From Ectocarpus siliculosus (lineage: Eukaryota > Sar > Phaeophyceae > Ectocarpales > Ectocarpaceae), in assembly GCA_000310025.1 (NCBI GenBank), contig FN648745.1, positions 36,813-49,526 on the forward strand: a stretch of DNA of 12,714 nucleotides, in the 5' to 3' direction. The translations under genes and the position numbers were made by a program. The notes beneath the pieces were generated by a model. It did not search any database. It had not been told where the DNA came from and was given only the letters and a program-made list of their open reading frames with translations. Positions 1 to 8,689 of the stretch are shown here, in pieces (position 1 is the stretch's first letter; each line of letters starts with the position of its first letter).

Positions 1-7
1 AAACGCA

Positions 8-28
8 CCCCCCCCCCCCCCCCCCCCC
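8..28. repeat. Poly-C tract, 21 bases
   Basis: An uninterrupted run of 21 C near the window's left end. It matches in length the run at 9001-9021. It may mark the assembly end, since long G/C homopolymers often stop reads. Confidence 0.95.
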
Positions 29-410
29 ACCTTTTCGCACGCAAGCGGAGGAACCATTTGTTGGTTTTCTCGTGCCGTTGGTTCCCCCTTGCTATGCACC
101 GTCAGGAGTAGGGGGTGAGCCAGCCCCCATCCCTCTGCTCGAGACATTTGGTGTTATTTAGCTATTTAGCCTCCGTTGTGTAGTTATTGTCGTTGTCATT
201 TTGATGGAAGCGTCGGACAGGTTCGTGTAGTCGTTTAGTAGTTATCTTGTGTGCGATCGGGATAGTCGATTGATGCATGGTGGCGAAGGAACATAGGGTC
301 TGCCTTTTTTGCCTACCGTACTTGTGTGTTGGTGCCGGGGAAACGTTGGAGGCCTACCCGAGCCAAAATGTAAAAAATATCCCCAAAACAGCAGCAACAG
401 CAGTAGCGAG

Positions 411-473
411 ATGTCGACTCTTGTGGGGAAGACGGGGAAGATGGGTGGGATGGTTTGGTGTGGGTTTGGAACG
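411..473 (+). CDS. Candidate plus-strand exon ending in a consensus splice donor
   Basis: An ATG at 411 (G at -3) opens MSTLVGKTGKMGGMVWCGFG T and reaches ACG/GTAAGTAAG, a near-perfect donor, in phase 0. The frame is open upstream to about 309, so this could instead be an internal exon (upstream residues include NSSNSSSE). A phase-compatible partner is the 778-882 stretch. No family is recognised. The direction agrees with the G/T-rich plus-strand flank that follows. The donor is the strongest evidence; coding is unproven. Confidence 0.3.
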
Positions 474-777
474 GTAAGTAAGACCAGGCGTAGAAACGGG
501 ATGAGGTGCGGACCGGGATTCCAAGGCTATCGGCACAACATGCTCGTCTTCCCCCCCGTGCCAGGAAGACCTTTCGATATCGCCTTTTTTGTGATGCCGT
601 GCTTGGACTGAGGACGGCCGCTCGCTCCCCGTGGATCGGCACGGAAATTGTGGGGGGTGTAGCCCCGGATGGGTAGGAGTCAGGGTCCGGGGGTACCGTG
701 CTTGCACACGTTTGTGAAGTTGTAGCGGTTTTTGTTGGGGGGTCGTGTGGTGGTGTGAGGAAAGTTTCTCGGCGCAG

Positions 778-882
778 TGCCAAGCGGGAGGACGGGTGCG
801 CGCGGCAGATCTGCGAAGAACCGAGCAGCATGAGCTTGAGGTGCATGCATGCGCAGGAGTAAGGGAGGAAGCAGTTGGATAA
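778..882 (+). CDS. Candidate terminal exon matching the donor at 474
   Basis: After the acceptor gaaagtttctcggcgcag, a phase-0 frame encodes 34 residues, CQAGGRVRAADLRRTEQHEL then EVHACAGVREEAVG, and stops with TAA at 880-882. This joins in frame with the 411-473 exon. A second frame across the same stretch (AKREDGCARQICEEP...) is also open and would need phase 2, so the reading frame is not secure. Purine-rich DNA readily yields such Glu/Arg-rich peptides. Confidence 0.2.
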   Translation, partial: CQAGGRVRAADLRRTEQHELEVHACAGVREEAVG

Positions 883-938
883 AGGATAACAAAGATAGCA
901 GGTGCTTGGTGTTCGTTCGTTCCTCGTGGTGCCCAGGT

Positions 939-958
939 TAGCCTAGCCTAGCCTAGCC
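939..958. repeat. TAGCC tandem repeat, four copies
   Basis: Four perfect copies of the 5-base unit TAGCC, in the plus-strand G/T-rich region after the candidate terminal exon. A shorter GTTC repeat (three copies) lies nearby at 910-921. Confidence 0.85.
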
Positions 959-1982
959 TTATCCCTCCGTCAACACCCGTGATTCTGACTTTTCTCTTCG
1001 ACCGTGGCATGAAGCCCGACAGGCGCGGAAGGAAGCACGTATGTATACACGGCTTAAAAATTGTACCGGGTGGGGGTCCACACGCACGCCTTGTATTTGT
1101 TGATGTGGGTATGTTGTTATTTTTCGCTGCAGATAGAGAACAAATGTTGGCCTCGTCCTGTTTTTTCTCTCTTTTCACGCCAACTTTATTTGTGGATGTG
1201 GGTAGTTTTCACTTTGTTATTTTTCTCGTTTTCGCCTAGAGAACACTGTCGTTTATTAGTGTGTTGGGGGAGAGCTTGGTTCCCTGTTTTCGTAGTTTTT
1301 TCCTCTGTTTTCTCCTGGTCGCGGCTTTCCAGTGGGTGCTGGCCAGTTCTGGTTCTTCTCGCGGGGACCACACCAACCTGCGTTGTTCAGCACCCCTCTT
1401 CCGTTGATCCGCTGGGGAAGATCCGTTGGGAGAAAGTGTCCGTTGGAGCACCTCCATTTGCTGGATTGTGTCGTGTACGATACGGGGACGGCTTTTTTAT
1501 TGCTGACCTGTTGTTTGTTGGAGATGCTGACTAGGGTAGATACGCGTCCGTTAGGATGGCTGCAAGTCTGTAGCGGGGGGCGTTGCGTACTCTTCTTCCC
1601 TCTAGGTCCTGTCGGCTCGGTACCAACCAGGCTGTTCTCTCCGCATGGCCGCAGCGGTGGATGGGCTGGTGTTTTAGGGATGGGCGCGCACATTTTGTAC
1701 GCGCCATAATCTCTCTCTTACCTGCCCGTCCGTTTTTGCGCGCTTGGCTGGGCTGTCGGTGGTGGTGGTGTCGTTTCGGTAGAATCGTAACACAACCGGG
1801 GTGGGTGGTATTAGCTCTTCAGTGTGTTGGCACGCAAATCATACGAAAAAATTAGTCGCGGCGGTATTCTACCCCCGTGTGATTTTTTGGTGTTACATCA
1901 GTTAGCGCTCTGTTCGGCGAATCGTTCACGGCCGGAGCCTTGATTTGAGGGGTTCTTGTTGTGTTCGTCGTGAGAAAGTATT

Positions 1983-2444
1983 GTGCTGTTGTCGGTTGGT
2001 TTCGTTTTTTTTGTTTTTGTTTTTTTGGTCGTCTTGTACGACGAAAAAAACGGATCGGCTTCTTCTGGAGTATTCGACATGCACCCGCGGCAAATCGTAC
2101 GGTCCTACTCTCTTTCCGAACACAACGAGGAACCCCAGTCGTGTGCCAAGGCTTGTTATGTTGTTTTGTACGTATTTCTTTTGCATGACGGGGGCCCCGC
2201 CACTCTACTCGCCCCAGACCTCGAGGGCCTCTCTATATTCTTGTCCTGTAGAGCTTCTATTATTTGTTCACGGTCTTCCGTTCGCGTTCATTGTTTGGCC
2301 GCTAGGGAAGACAAGTTGGGAAAGCCATTGGCGGGTCACACAAGCAAAGTACATACCACGACGCGATTCGTACCGGTGTCCCGAGCGGCTGAACCGGTGC
2401 GCGATTGTAGATTCTACATGGCTCGATCGCGAGTTGTTGCATGA
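1983..2444 (+). CDS. Open frame in G/T-rich region, doubtful
   Basis: This frame has 153 codons without a stop. Its first part translates T-rich DNA into a hydrophobic run. The first ATG is at 2079 and would give 122 residues beginning MHPRQIVRSYSLSEHNEEPQ, with LGKPLAGHTSK later. Codon use shows no third-position G/C preference like that of the MUS81 exons, and no domain is recognised. Other frames overlap on both strands (plus frame 1945-2526 is longer still). It is listed because of its length, but most likely lies in a 3' untranslated or intergenic stretch. Confidence 0.12.
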   Translation: MLLSVGFVFFVFVFLVVLYDEKNGSASSGVFDMHPRQIVRSYSLSEHNEEPQSCAKACYVVLYVFLLHDGGPATLLAPDLEGLSIFLSCRASIICSRSSVRVHCLAAREDKLGKPLAGHTSKVHTTTRFVPVSRAAEPVRDCRFYMARSRVVA

Positions 2445-3260
2445 ACATGGAAGGATGAAGGAAAAGCAACTCTCTCGCTGGGCACAGAGATATGGGGGGT
2501 TGGGAGGGAGTGGTGATCGATATTGAGTCGTGTGAGAAATATGTGTACAAGTCTCCTCTTTTCCTTCGTATGGTAGTTGTCTTGATGTTGTTCCTTCTTC
2601 TCGTCGTTCTTCGCAAAAAGGCTATGCATACTATAACTTGTTACATGGGTTGGGGTTGCAAAAGAGAAGGGGAGGGAGAGGGGTGAGAGAGGTTTTACTG
2701 TCCTGCTGCGGCTTTTTTTTCTTTTTTTTTCACGGGTTGATGATGTGTTGGTGGAAATCATCCATCGACGCGTAAGACTCCTCGCACGATGTTGGGAAGC
2801 TGTTTTTCATCCATCGATGAGGGTGTGCAGTAGGTGTCGGCCACCTCCCGCGATTTGAAAATAATGTCGGAGGAAAGGAAAAGAAGGCCGATGTATCGTC
2901 TGCACTAATCCCGCGTAAAAAAAGGATCGGGTACATTGCATAGATGGTAATTTTTCACTAGTGCAAAGGAAAGAAGAGGTGGTGGATAGATGGTGGATAT
3001 TTTGTGAACGGGAAATATTGCATGCACGTAGTTGCCAGGAGCTCTTGCTCTCTCCGCGCTGACACCATTTTGGAAGGCGCGTTCTTTCGTGCGTGGTGTG
3101 TGCGCTCTCGGGCGTGTTTTTTGTAATGAAAAAGAAAATTATGGTGTGTTCAAATTTGCGTCGCGTTCCGTCACATGACGTTGTTCGAGGCCCTGTCCCA
3201 TCCCCTGTGCATGATGTTGATCTGCGTGCGTGTGGGTTGTTTGGTGGTGGGTCACCAAAA

Positions 3261-3315
3261 ACCGGTTCGCTCCCTCCATCACCGAACGAACCGGTCTCAC
3301 GTCTCACGTCTCACG
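3261..3315. repeat. 9-bp inverted repeat overlapping a TCTCACG triple repeat
   Basis: ACCGGTTCG at 3261-3269 pairs perfectly with CGAACCGGT at 3287-3295 across a 17-base loop. Directly next to it are three tandem copies of TCTCACG (3295-3315). The structure lies close to the point where the strand skew reverses, so it might be linked to 3' end formation, but that is a guess. Confidence 0.6.
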
Positions 3316-3400
3316 ATCAACTCCCGTGGCACTACTCTTTGTGCTCGTTGTGTGGATGGGCTTCTATGACCACTCTCAGGGGCGGTGCTCCCACCGTCAA

Positions 3401-4794
3401 AAGATAGCAAGTGTCGTGCCACAAAGTACACCCCAATTTGCTGCGCGTGGGTCGCAAGGAACCACTGCGGAAGTCGGCGAACAAACACCATGACCCACTC
3501 TGTTTCAATGAGGATCCTCAATCATTCTTGCTAGATGCAATCAATCGCCGCAGGGCCAGACGGGGTGCCTCCGCACACCTTGATAATAACTTTAACTAAC
3601 GGCAACCCAGAAGGACTTCTTCTGTGCACCCTGCCTGAAACCACGGCCTGCCAAGCCAACGGGGCAGAGAATCCATCACCCCCATCAATGGTCGAAGGTT
3701 GGCTGGCCATTATGTATGCGTATGCACGGAGCACCCGGTAGAACCCACAAAACAACAAAAGCGCTACAATTCGTGTCAATGTAGGGGAAAATGCCATGCA
3801 ACACCACCCAAACGACTCGGGCGTACACGACCTATCTTCCATCTCTTAACCCGATCGATCCGCCACCCGTAATATTTACAACGAGATTATCCTTGCCGAG
3901 GCGCTCTCCCTGCCACGCTATGTGTTGGAGAAGAACAGTAGTGAGAGGTTGTCCCACATCACATCTATTCTTCCATCTCTTATTACGTGATACACAGAGT
4001 GATGGAGCGCTTGCACGAGATATGGCTCCGGTCGCGCCGTCGCTGGTGAAAGCCGTACACGTCGTCTCCTGAATCGATCCCCGTGTCTACAGCTGCAAGG
4101 AAAAAAAAAAGGGGGGGGATACAAGATACGCATGCTTCGGGTTTCGTTTGCCAGGTGATAAGAACCACGCCTTGCCTACCATCTTCCCCCAGCTCGCAAA
4201 AAAGAGCCGCCGTCTCCGTCCCCGCCGTACCCGAAGTTCGAACACCCCGCCGAACACGATACATCAGTCGGTCTGGGTGCTGCGCTGCCCACACATTGGG
4301 AAGGCCTGCATCAGGCCCTACGAATATTGAAAAGCTAATCATCATTCAGACATCGACGAATGCACATGTTCGGGGCAAAAGGGGGTCGGTCATCTGGTAC
4401 TGTAATGCATACGCTCGCACTCTTACACGACACCGAGCGAAGTAGTACGCATACGGCACGCCGTGCACTAAAAACCAAAAACATGACCGATACAGTAGTG
4501 CCTCTGCGCCAGGCTGTCGCTCCTACACTTGACTAACCTACCCAAGGGCGCAAGACACCCGTCAATCCGTCACCCGTCAAACAAAGAGAAATCAGACGAG
4601 GACAAAAACGAAACGCCATCAAGACCCAATACGTGGCAGCAGTCATCATCGTGTCTGCTTGACAACCGCACGAACACAACCAATCCGCTGGCCTGTCACC
4701 GCATGACACTGCGCATCCGCTGGCCTGTTCAGGTGCCGGGGTCGGACTGTCCCCCGCACAATGCCGGGCTTCGCTCTGGCACCACCCAGCCACT
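3401..4794. other. A/C-rich (plus-strand) stretch, probable 3' flank of the minus-strand gene
   Basis: The composition reverses relative to 883-3400: the plus strand is rich in A and C with ACAC, CCAC and CAAC runs, so the minus strand is G/T-rich. It directly follows the TGA at 4795 of the minus-strand gene and would be its 3' untranslated region plus intergenic DNA. Open frames on the plus strand (for example 3535-3741 and 4083-4445) are expected in T-poor DNA, because stop codons need T. None has recognisable content. Confidence 0.4.
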
Positions 4795-6461
4795 TCACAA
4801 GTCGGGATCATCATCGTCATCGGCATCGCCGGCACCACCACCAACACTCGCTGCTGAAGCGGCGGGTTGGGGCCCTGCTCCCATCGTCGCCACCGCGGCA
4901 GCAGCACCAGCAAGCGCACCCACTTTCGACCCTCCGAACCCCACCGATCCCATCCCCCCCGCCCCCGCGCCGCCCCCGGTGCCAGAAAATCCGGCGAAGC
5001 TCGATGGAGACGCGAACGCCATGAGACCGCCTCCCTCCTCCGCTGGCGGGCCGCTGCCGAACGCGCGACCGGCGCTGTTCGTGAACAGTGCCCCCGTTCT
5101 CTGGGCAGGCTTCGAGCTCGACGTTCGACCGTTCGAGATGATGCCAACGCGGCCTCCCGCCGCGCCCAAGGACCCGGAGTCGGAGTCGGAATCGGAATCG
5201 GAACCGTCGTCTCCCAAGGCCGCGAACGGGTTTCCCTTGCGCTTGCGGCCGGCGGAACGAACGGGTCGAGACGGCGGCGCGTCCGGCGCCTAGAATGAAC
5301 GCCAAGGCCGAGTTGTCCGGCGGTGTAGATACCAGTATCGAGTTAATACATTCAGAGACGAGGCAAGCAGAAAAAAAAACGGTGAGATGGGGTATGTGGG
5401 CGTTGGGTTGCTGCAATTACCGCGGCTTGAGTGGCGGGCGTAAGGAGTCGTGGTTAACATTGAACGTGCCAGACCGCGATGACAAAGAAACCGGGACATT
5501 GAACGTATGCGTTCGAGTGGTAACGGTGAGAGAGAACATTACAACATTGATCCAGCAAACAACGGGGACGGGGTGGTTGCGGGGGGGCGGGGGGGCAACG
5601 GAGGAAATTTGCGGTATGGTGAGCTGCACGCGCTGCCAATGTACAACATACCATGGGCTCTTGCAACTACATGTGTACGACGCACACTACGCGGCTTAGG
5701 GCTCACCGGTTCGTCGGTGATGCTCTGCAGAAGAGCTTCGACCATGCGAGCGGAGCTCGACGCTCGGAGCGACGCCATGGACACCTCGCTGTTGACGGTG
5801 ATAACATGCCGTCCACAAGAAGCAGGAGTGAGTGGGGGTTAAGTCGGCGAATCAGGTTACCAAATTGGAATCATCACAATATCAAGCGTGGGCGGTGATG
5901 ACAGAGAGGACCTTACGCGTGTGCTGCTATGCATATCGCATTCTATGGAACAAAGATGGCTGTTACCCTGAATCGAGCTTATTTGCCCCGCGGGACACCA
6001 AAGACAACGTATCGGGGACGTTGATGCATAGCAACAGCAGTCAAGTGTCAACAATACGCTTAACAATGTTTGGTTGCGTGGTTGCATTCATCGAAACCGG
6101 AGGGTTCTCTTTCTTCAGCATGGTGGTCTGCTTCATCGCAGGTAAGACACCCCGCAAAAATCACAACATGTCCAAGCGTGTCGCAAAGCAAGCTCCGGCA
6201 GCGCAATCCTGTCGCTGGCGATAACTACGATGCCGTTTGTCTCCAGGCGTGCGCTGCGGACCAACGTTCTTCGTGACGTGTGACTCACCCTTCGCTCGGC
6301 ATGCGCAGCTCCGTCGTTGAAGGCGCGAGCCTGATCCTCACGGGAGCGCGCAGGCGCCTCGCTTTTTCCGAGTCCTCCTTGGCCTTCTCGCGGGCGTCTA
6401 CGGCGGCGTACTCCGCTTGGATCACGGCCGTCTCCGACGATCCCGGCTGCGAGCCGTCCAT
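4795..6461 (-). CDS. Three-exon gene for an unrecognised 249-residue, probably nuclear protein
   Basis: Assembled by hand on the minus strand. Exon 1 is 6461-6289 (start MDGSQPGSSE), ending at a GTGAGT donor in phase 2. Exon 2 is 5788-5707, entered after ccgtcaacag in phase 2 and ending at CCG/GTGAGC in phase 0. Exon 3 is 5289-4795, entered after ttcattctag in phase 0 and ending with TGA. The coding total is 750 bases, and all three junctions agree in phase. Residues 10-40 are charged and probably helical (AEYAAVDAREKAKEDSEKAR). Near residues 100-105 lies a basic GRKRKG stretch suggesting nuclear localisation, then NPFAALGDDG and an SDSDSDSDSG acidic repeat. The rest is Gly/Ala/Ser-rich, ending in DADDDDDPDL. 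I recognise no domain, so no function is given. The start is uncertain: an overlapping out-of-frame ATG sits at 6465, the ATG context is weak, and an alternative acceptor (gctcgcag) would begin the exon at 6446. Confidence 0.55.
5180..5203 (-). repeat. Hexamer repeat encoding Ser-Asp pairs
   Basis: Four copies of TCGGAG/TCGGAA on the plus strand. On the minus strand they encode the SDSDSDSD run of the three-exon gene. The antisense frame reads the same DNA as repeated Ser-Glu. Confidence 0.8.
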
Positions 6462-6765
6462 CCATCAATCGAATTCCCCAGGTCAACAAGGCACGCCACC
6501 ATCGTGCGGAAGTTTTCCGATGGAGGATGGGGTGGGGCAGGGGGCGGGGTCAAGTTAATTGTCGAGCTGGACACCAGTGCAAAGCAGTCCGGCAAGATAT
6601 TGTCGTTATGACAGGTTTCGCTTGGTTGCGGCCAAGCGCTTTTAAGGTGCCTATGCACTATGCTGGGACCAGACGAACGGGAGGTCTCATCGTCTTCCTG
6701 TCGTCGTTACTGTTATCCTTGACGGGTGTCCATGCTGAGACTGCCGGCTGATAGATATTACGTAC

Positions 6766-6881
6766 CAGCAAGTCAGTTCAATGTGCAATTTGTGGTGCGA
6801 AACTGCCCTGTTCTGGAGCCTCTGCTCTTCTGCGTCAAAATCTCGCTCGCTCGTCGAGTACGCTTGCGGGATTCCGGGCAT
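6766..6881 (-). CDS. Possible isolated first exon, unassigned
   Basis: An ATG at 6881 with G at -3 opens a frame starting MPGIPQAYSTSERDFDAEEQ and continuing RLQNRAVSHHKLHIELTC. It reaches a very good donor, CTG/GTACGTAA, in phase 2. It lies between the candidate 5' exon at 7194-7292 and exon 1 at 6461 on the same strand, but its exit phase does not fit the only acceptor available for that exon. A second minus-strand frame overlaps it and is open for 69 codons (6982-6773), so even the frame is not certain. It may be a non-coding stretch that happens to be open. Confidence 0.2.
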
Positions 6882-7193
6882 CTCGCGTTCACCAGCAGCC
6901 CAAACTGTCCGTCCCTCACAAATATCTCATGGCACTTTCGTCTAGCTCCAGGAGAACACCAACCCTCCTCTCGCAGACTCACGGCAGCCTCCTAACTACC
7001 ACAAGCTTCAAGCCTTTCCCTTTAACGCATCACCTTCGAATGCTGTGGTTATATCTCGAACGGGTACCCTCTCTTAGTGTGTAGTATGCATATTTTCTCA
7101 AAAGCTTCACCACCTCACTATTGTTCCTTGTGCATCTCGACTGCCGTTGCACACAAAACGAATAAGCCTAGATCCACAGAGCAATAGCAGCAC

Positions 7194-7292
7194 CTTGGAG
7201 GGGGTACCACTGGACTTCCGGCGCCTCTTGCCGCCGCGGGCTCGTTTGTTCGGCTGCAACAGCTGCTGGGCCAGCGTTCTCCTGTACATCAT
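7194..7292 (-). CDS. Possible upstream 5' exon of the 4795-6461 gene
   Basis: A short open stretch begins with tandem ATGs at 7292 and 7289, both with A at position -3, after a pyrimidine-rich leader. It encodes 33 residues, MMYRRTLAQQLLQPNKRARG then GKRRRKSSGTPSK, with a strongly basic nuclear-localisation-like segment. It ends at CCAAG/GTGCTG in phase 0. That phase fits the alternative acceptor gctcgcag at 6447-6448, giving a longer product of about 277 residues through a 746-base intron (7193-6448 region). The acceptor has a poor pyrimidine tract and the donor is only fair, so the shorter start at 6461 remains equally possible. Another frame of the same exon (from the acceptor atgtacag) is also open. 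Confidence 0.3.
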
Positions 7293-7717
7293 ATTGCGGA
7301 GCAAAGGGGTCAAAATGTGCCACCAGCAACGAGAGGCGCGAACAGAGAGCGAAAATCATGTTTAAGACAGAGAAGTAAGCAAGAAATCATTCGACAAACG
7401 GTGGAGCTACGGACAGCGTTCAACCGACGACGATGGCAGCCCTTGGCGCATGGCTTTGACCTTAAGAGTGGATAGAACGACATTTTCCAAGAGCATGCTA
7501 GATCATGCTACAGGTGTAGCCCTATCGCAGAACGCGTGTTCCATCAACAGGAGCATGGCGCTGTGGTGTCTCTGGCATGTACTCACTTCCCCATGGCGGC
7601 CGCCCCTGATTCGCAAGCCCGTAGAAGAAGGACCAGCGAGCATGGGATGGGCCGGGAGCAGCAGTGGGATAAATACAAGCGGAGCGAGAGAGAGAGGAGA
7701 AAAGAGCGAGTTTTTTC

Positions 7718-7879
7718 ATGAGGAGTCAGCACACGCTCAGTGAACAAGCTCTTGCGACAAAGCATGAGAGGAAGCGAGCTACCTTTCCCACCAAGTCTTC
7801 GCAACTCTTCGTGGATGAGTATCTACAGTACGATGTCTTCTGCCGCCTCACCGACACAACAGCAGTACCATTGGCCTAA
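7718..7879 (+). CDS. Short coding-like frame, unassigned
   Basis: A 53-residue frame starts MRSQHTLSEQALATKHERKR and continues with SSQLFVDEYLQYDVFCRLTD before TAA. The second half is well mixed in composition, unlike the Glu/Arg-rich output of purine tracts nearby, which is why it is listed. The following sequence has a clean acceptor (cctaatttgtgttttctag, ending 7893) leading into an open frame in another phase (7894-8298). No donor upstream joins the two in a satisfactory way. It could be part of an unresolved plus-strand gene or a decayed element. Confidence 0.2.
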   Translation: MRSQHTLSEQALATKHERKRATFPTKSSQLFVDEYLQYDVFCRLTDTTAVPLA

Positions 7880-7893
7880 TTTGTGTTTTCTAG

Positions 7894-8298
7894 GGTCACG
7901 AATGGTTTCATGCTCTCCTCGTTGACGGGTTGTATATGACTAGAGAATATTCTATGAGTAATCCTGGACCTGCCGGCCACGCTGCTACGGCGCTTCGCCA
8001 AAACACTCGCAGCCTGCTGCGAGCAAACCACTGGCGCACAATACACGGCAGTACTTCGAACGTCACGCGACGCGCGTCTTGTCATCTCATGACAGGAACT
8101 ACTACTCCGCATCTAGCTCCAATTGATTCGCATGTCTCGAACAACCTTTATTTCTTTATTTACGTGGGCCTCTCTCCCACCCTCTGCCTCTTCACGTCGC
8201 TTTCCCATCCTCTCGTCGCCCTCGCTTACTCAAACCTCACCGTCCAACCCTGCCGCACGATGAGCCCCTCCATGGTGTTTATGGTTGTTTTTGTGTAG
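7894..8298 (+). CDS. Open frame after a good acceptor, unassigned
   Basis: The frame begins directly after gtgttttctag as GHEWFHALLVDGLYMTREYS and stays open for 135 codons to TAG. The first 75 residues look coding-like (ALRQNTRSLLRANHW). The rest, from about 8140, becomes T/C-rich and yields a hydrophobic tail (FFIYVGLSPTLCLF) that more resembles a promoter-side pyrimidine stretch than a protein. A different frame also reads well at 7964-8093 (LDLPATLLRRFAKTLAACCE). I could not settle the frame or its upstream partner. Confidence 0.18.
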   Translation, partial: GHEWFHALLVDGLYMTREYSMSNPGPAGHAATALRQNTRSLLRANHWRTIHGSTSNVTRRASCHLMTGTTTPHLAPIDSHVSNNLYFFIYVGLSPTLCLFTSLSHPLVALAYSNLTVQPCRTMSPSMVFMVVFV

Positions 8299-8689
8299 CA
8301 ATCCGCTGCTTCCGCCCCTTCCCTGCAGCTGCTTCCGCGCAGGGGCTTCCTTTCGCTTCTGTCCTCCTCTGTTGGCTTTGCCCATGTTGCCAGACCGTCT
8401 AGCTCAAGGGTAGAGGTTACACGCTATGGCACACCACGGGCAATTGATAACCAACTGGATGTAGCTGGCCGCCTGCAGTGAGCCGCTGCACCCACCACAG
8501 CCCACAGCACACAATCAGCACACCAATCGCTCCATTTGAGGGGTCCACCTTGGGACCTCGATACCACGGAGCCCCTTAGTTCCGCCGCGTGCCTCCGCCC
8601 CTGCCCATCACGTACATACCACCCTGTGTCGGATCAATATTCATCGTGTTGGTGGTGGTTAAGGCCTTGCTTGGCGGTTACTATTGCCC

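Larger units (their letters stand above)
883..3400. other. Long G/T-rich (plus-strand) non-coding stretch
   Basis: The plus strand is visibly rich in T and G with many TTGTT, TGTG and TTTT runs, and poor in A and C. No frame here has consistent coding character. Such a skew on the sense strand is what I expect of long 3' untranslated regions and intergenic tails in brown algae (recollection, not measured). It would fit transcription from left to right, ending near 3.4 kb. Apart from the listed frame at 1983-2444 and the small repeats, I see nothing else in it. Confidence 0.4.
6882..8689. promoter_or_regulatory. Probable divergent upstream region between the two central genes
   Basis: The minus-strand gene (start at 6461 or 7292) and the plus-strand gene (start at 8690) point away from each other, so their promoters should lie here. 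From about 8140 to 8640 the plus strand is pyrimidine-rich, a common feature upstream of starts and in 5' leaders. No TATA box or known motif is assigned. The stretch also contains the coding-like frames at 7718-8298 and the possible exon at 7194-7292, so an additional gene may be hidden here. Confidence 0.3.

Noticed and set aside
313-846. 177-codon minus-strand open frame
   Set aside because: It runs antisense to G-rich, A-poor plus-strand sequence and gives a Pro/Thr/Ser-rich product without recognisable domains; better splice evidence lies on the plus strand.
3535-3741. AAGPDGVPPHTL peptide resembling the start of a LINE-type reverse transcriptase domain
   Set aside because: The resemblance is limited to GPDG; none of the later reverse-transcriptase motifs (such as FADD) follows in any frame, and the region is T-poor DNA that opens frames by chance.
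5295-5699. 134-codon plus-strand open frame
   Set aside because: It coincides almost exactly with the predicted minus-strand intron 5290-5706, whose pyrimidine-rich sense strand leaves the antisense free of stops; no domain is seen.
6655-6753. Signal-peptide-like start (TRRTGGLIVFLSSLLLSLTG then VHA) on the plus strand
   Set aside because: The frame stops after 33 codons and no good donor precedes the stop, so there is no evidence for a secreted protein; it could be revisited with transcript data.
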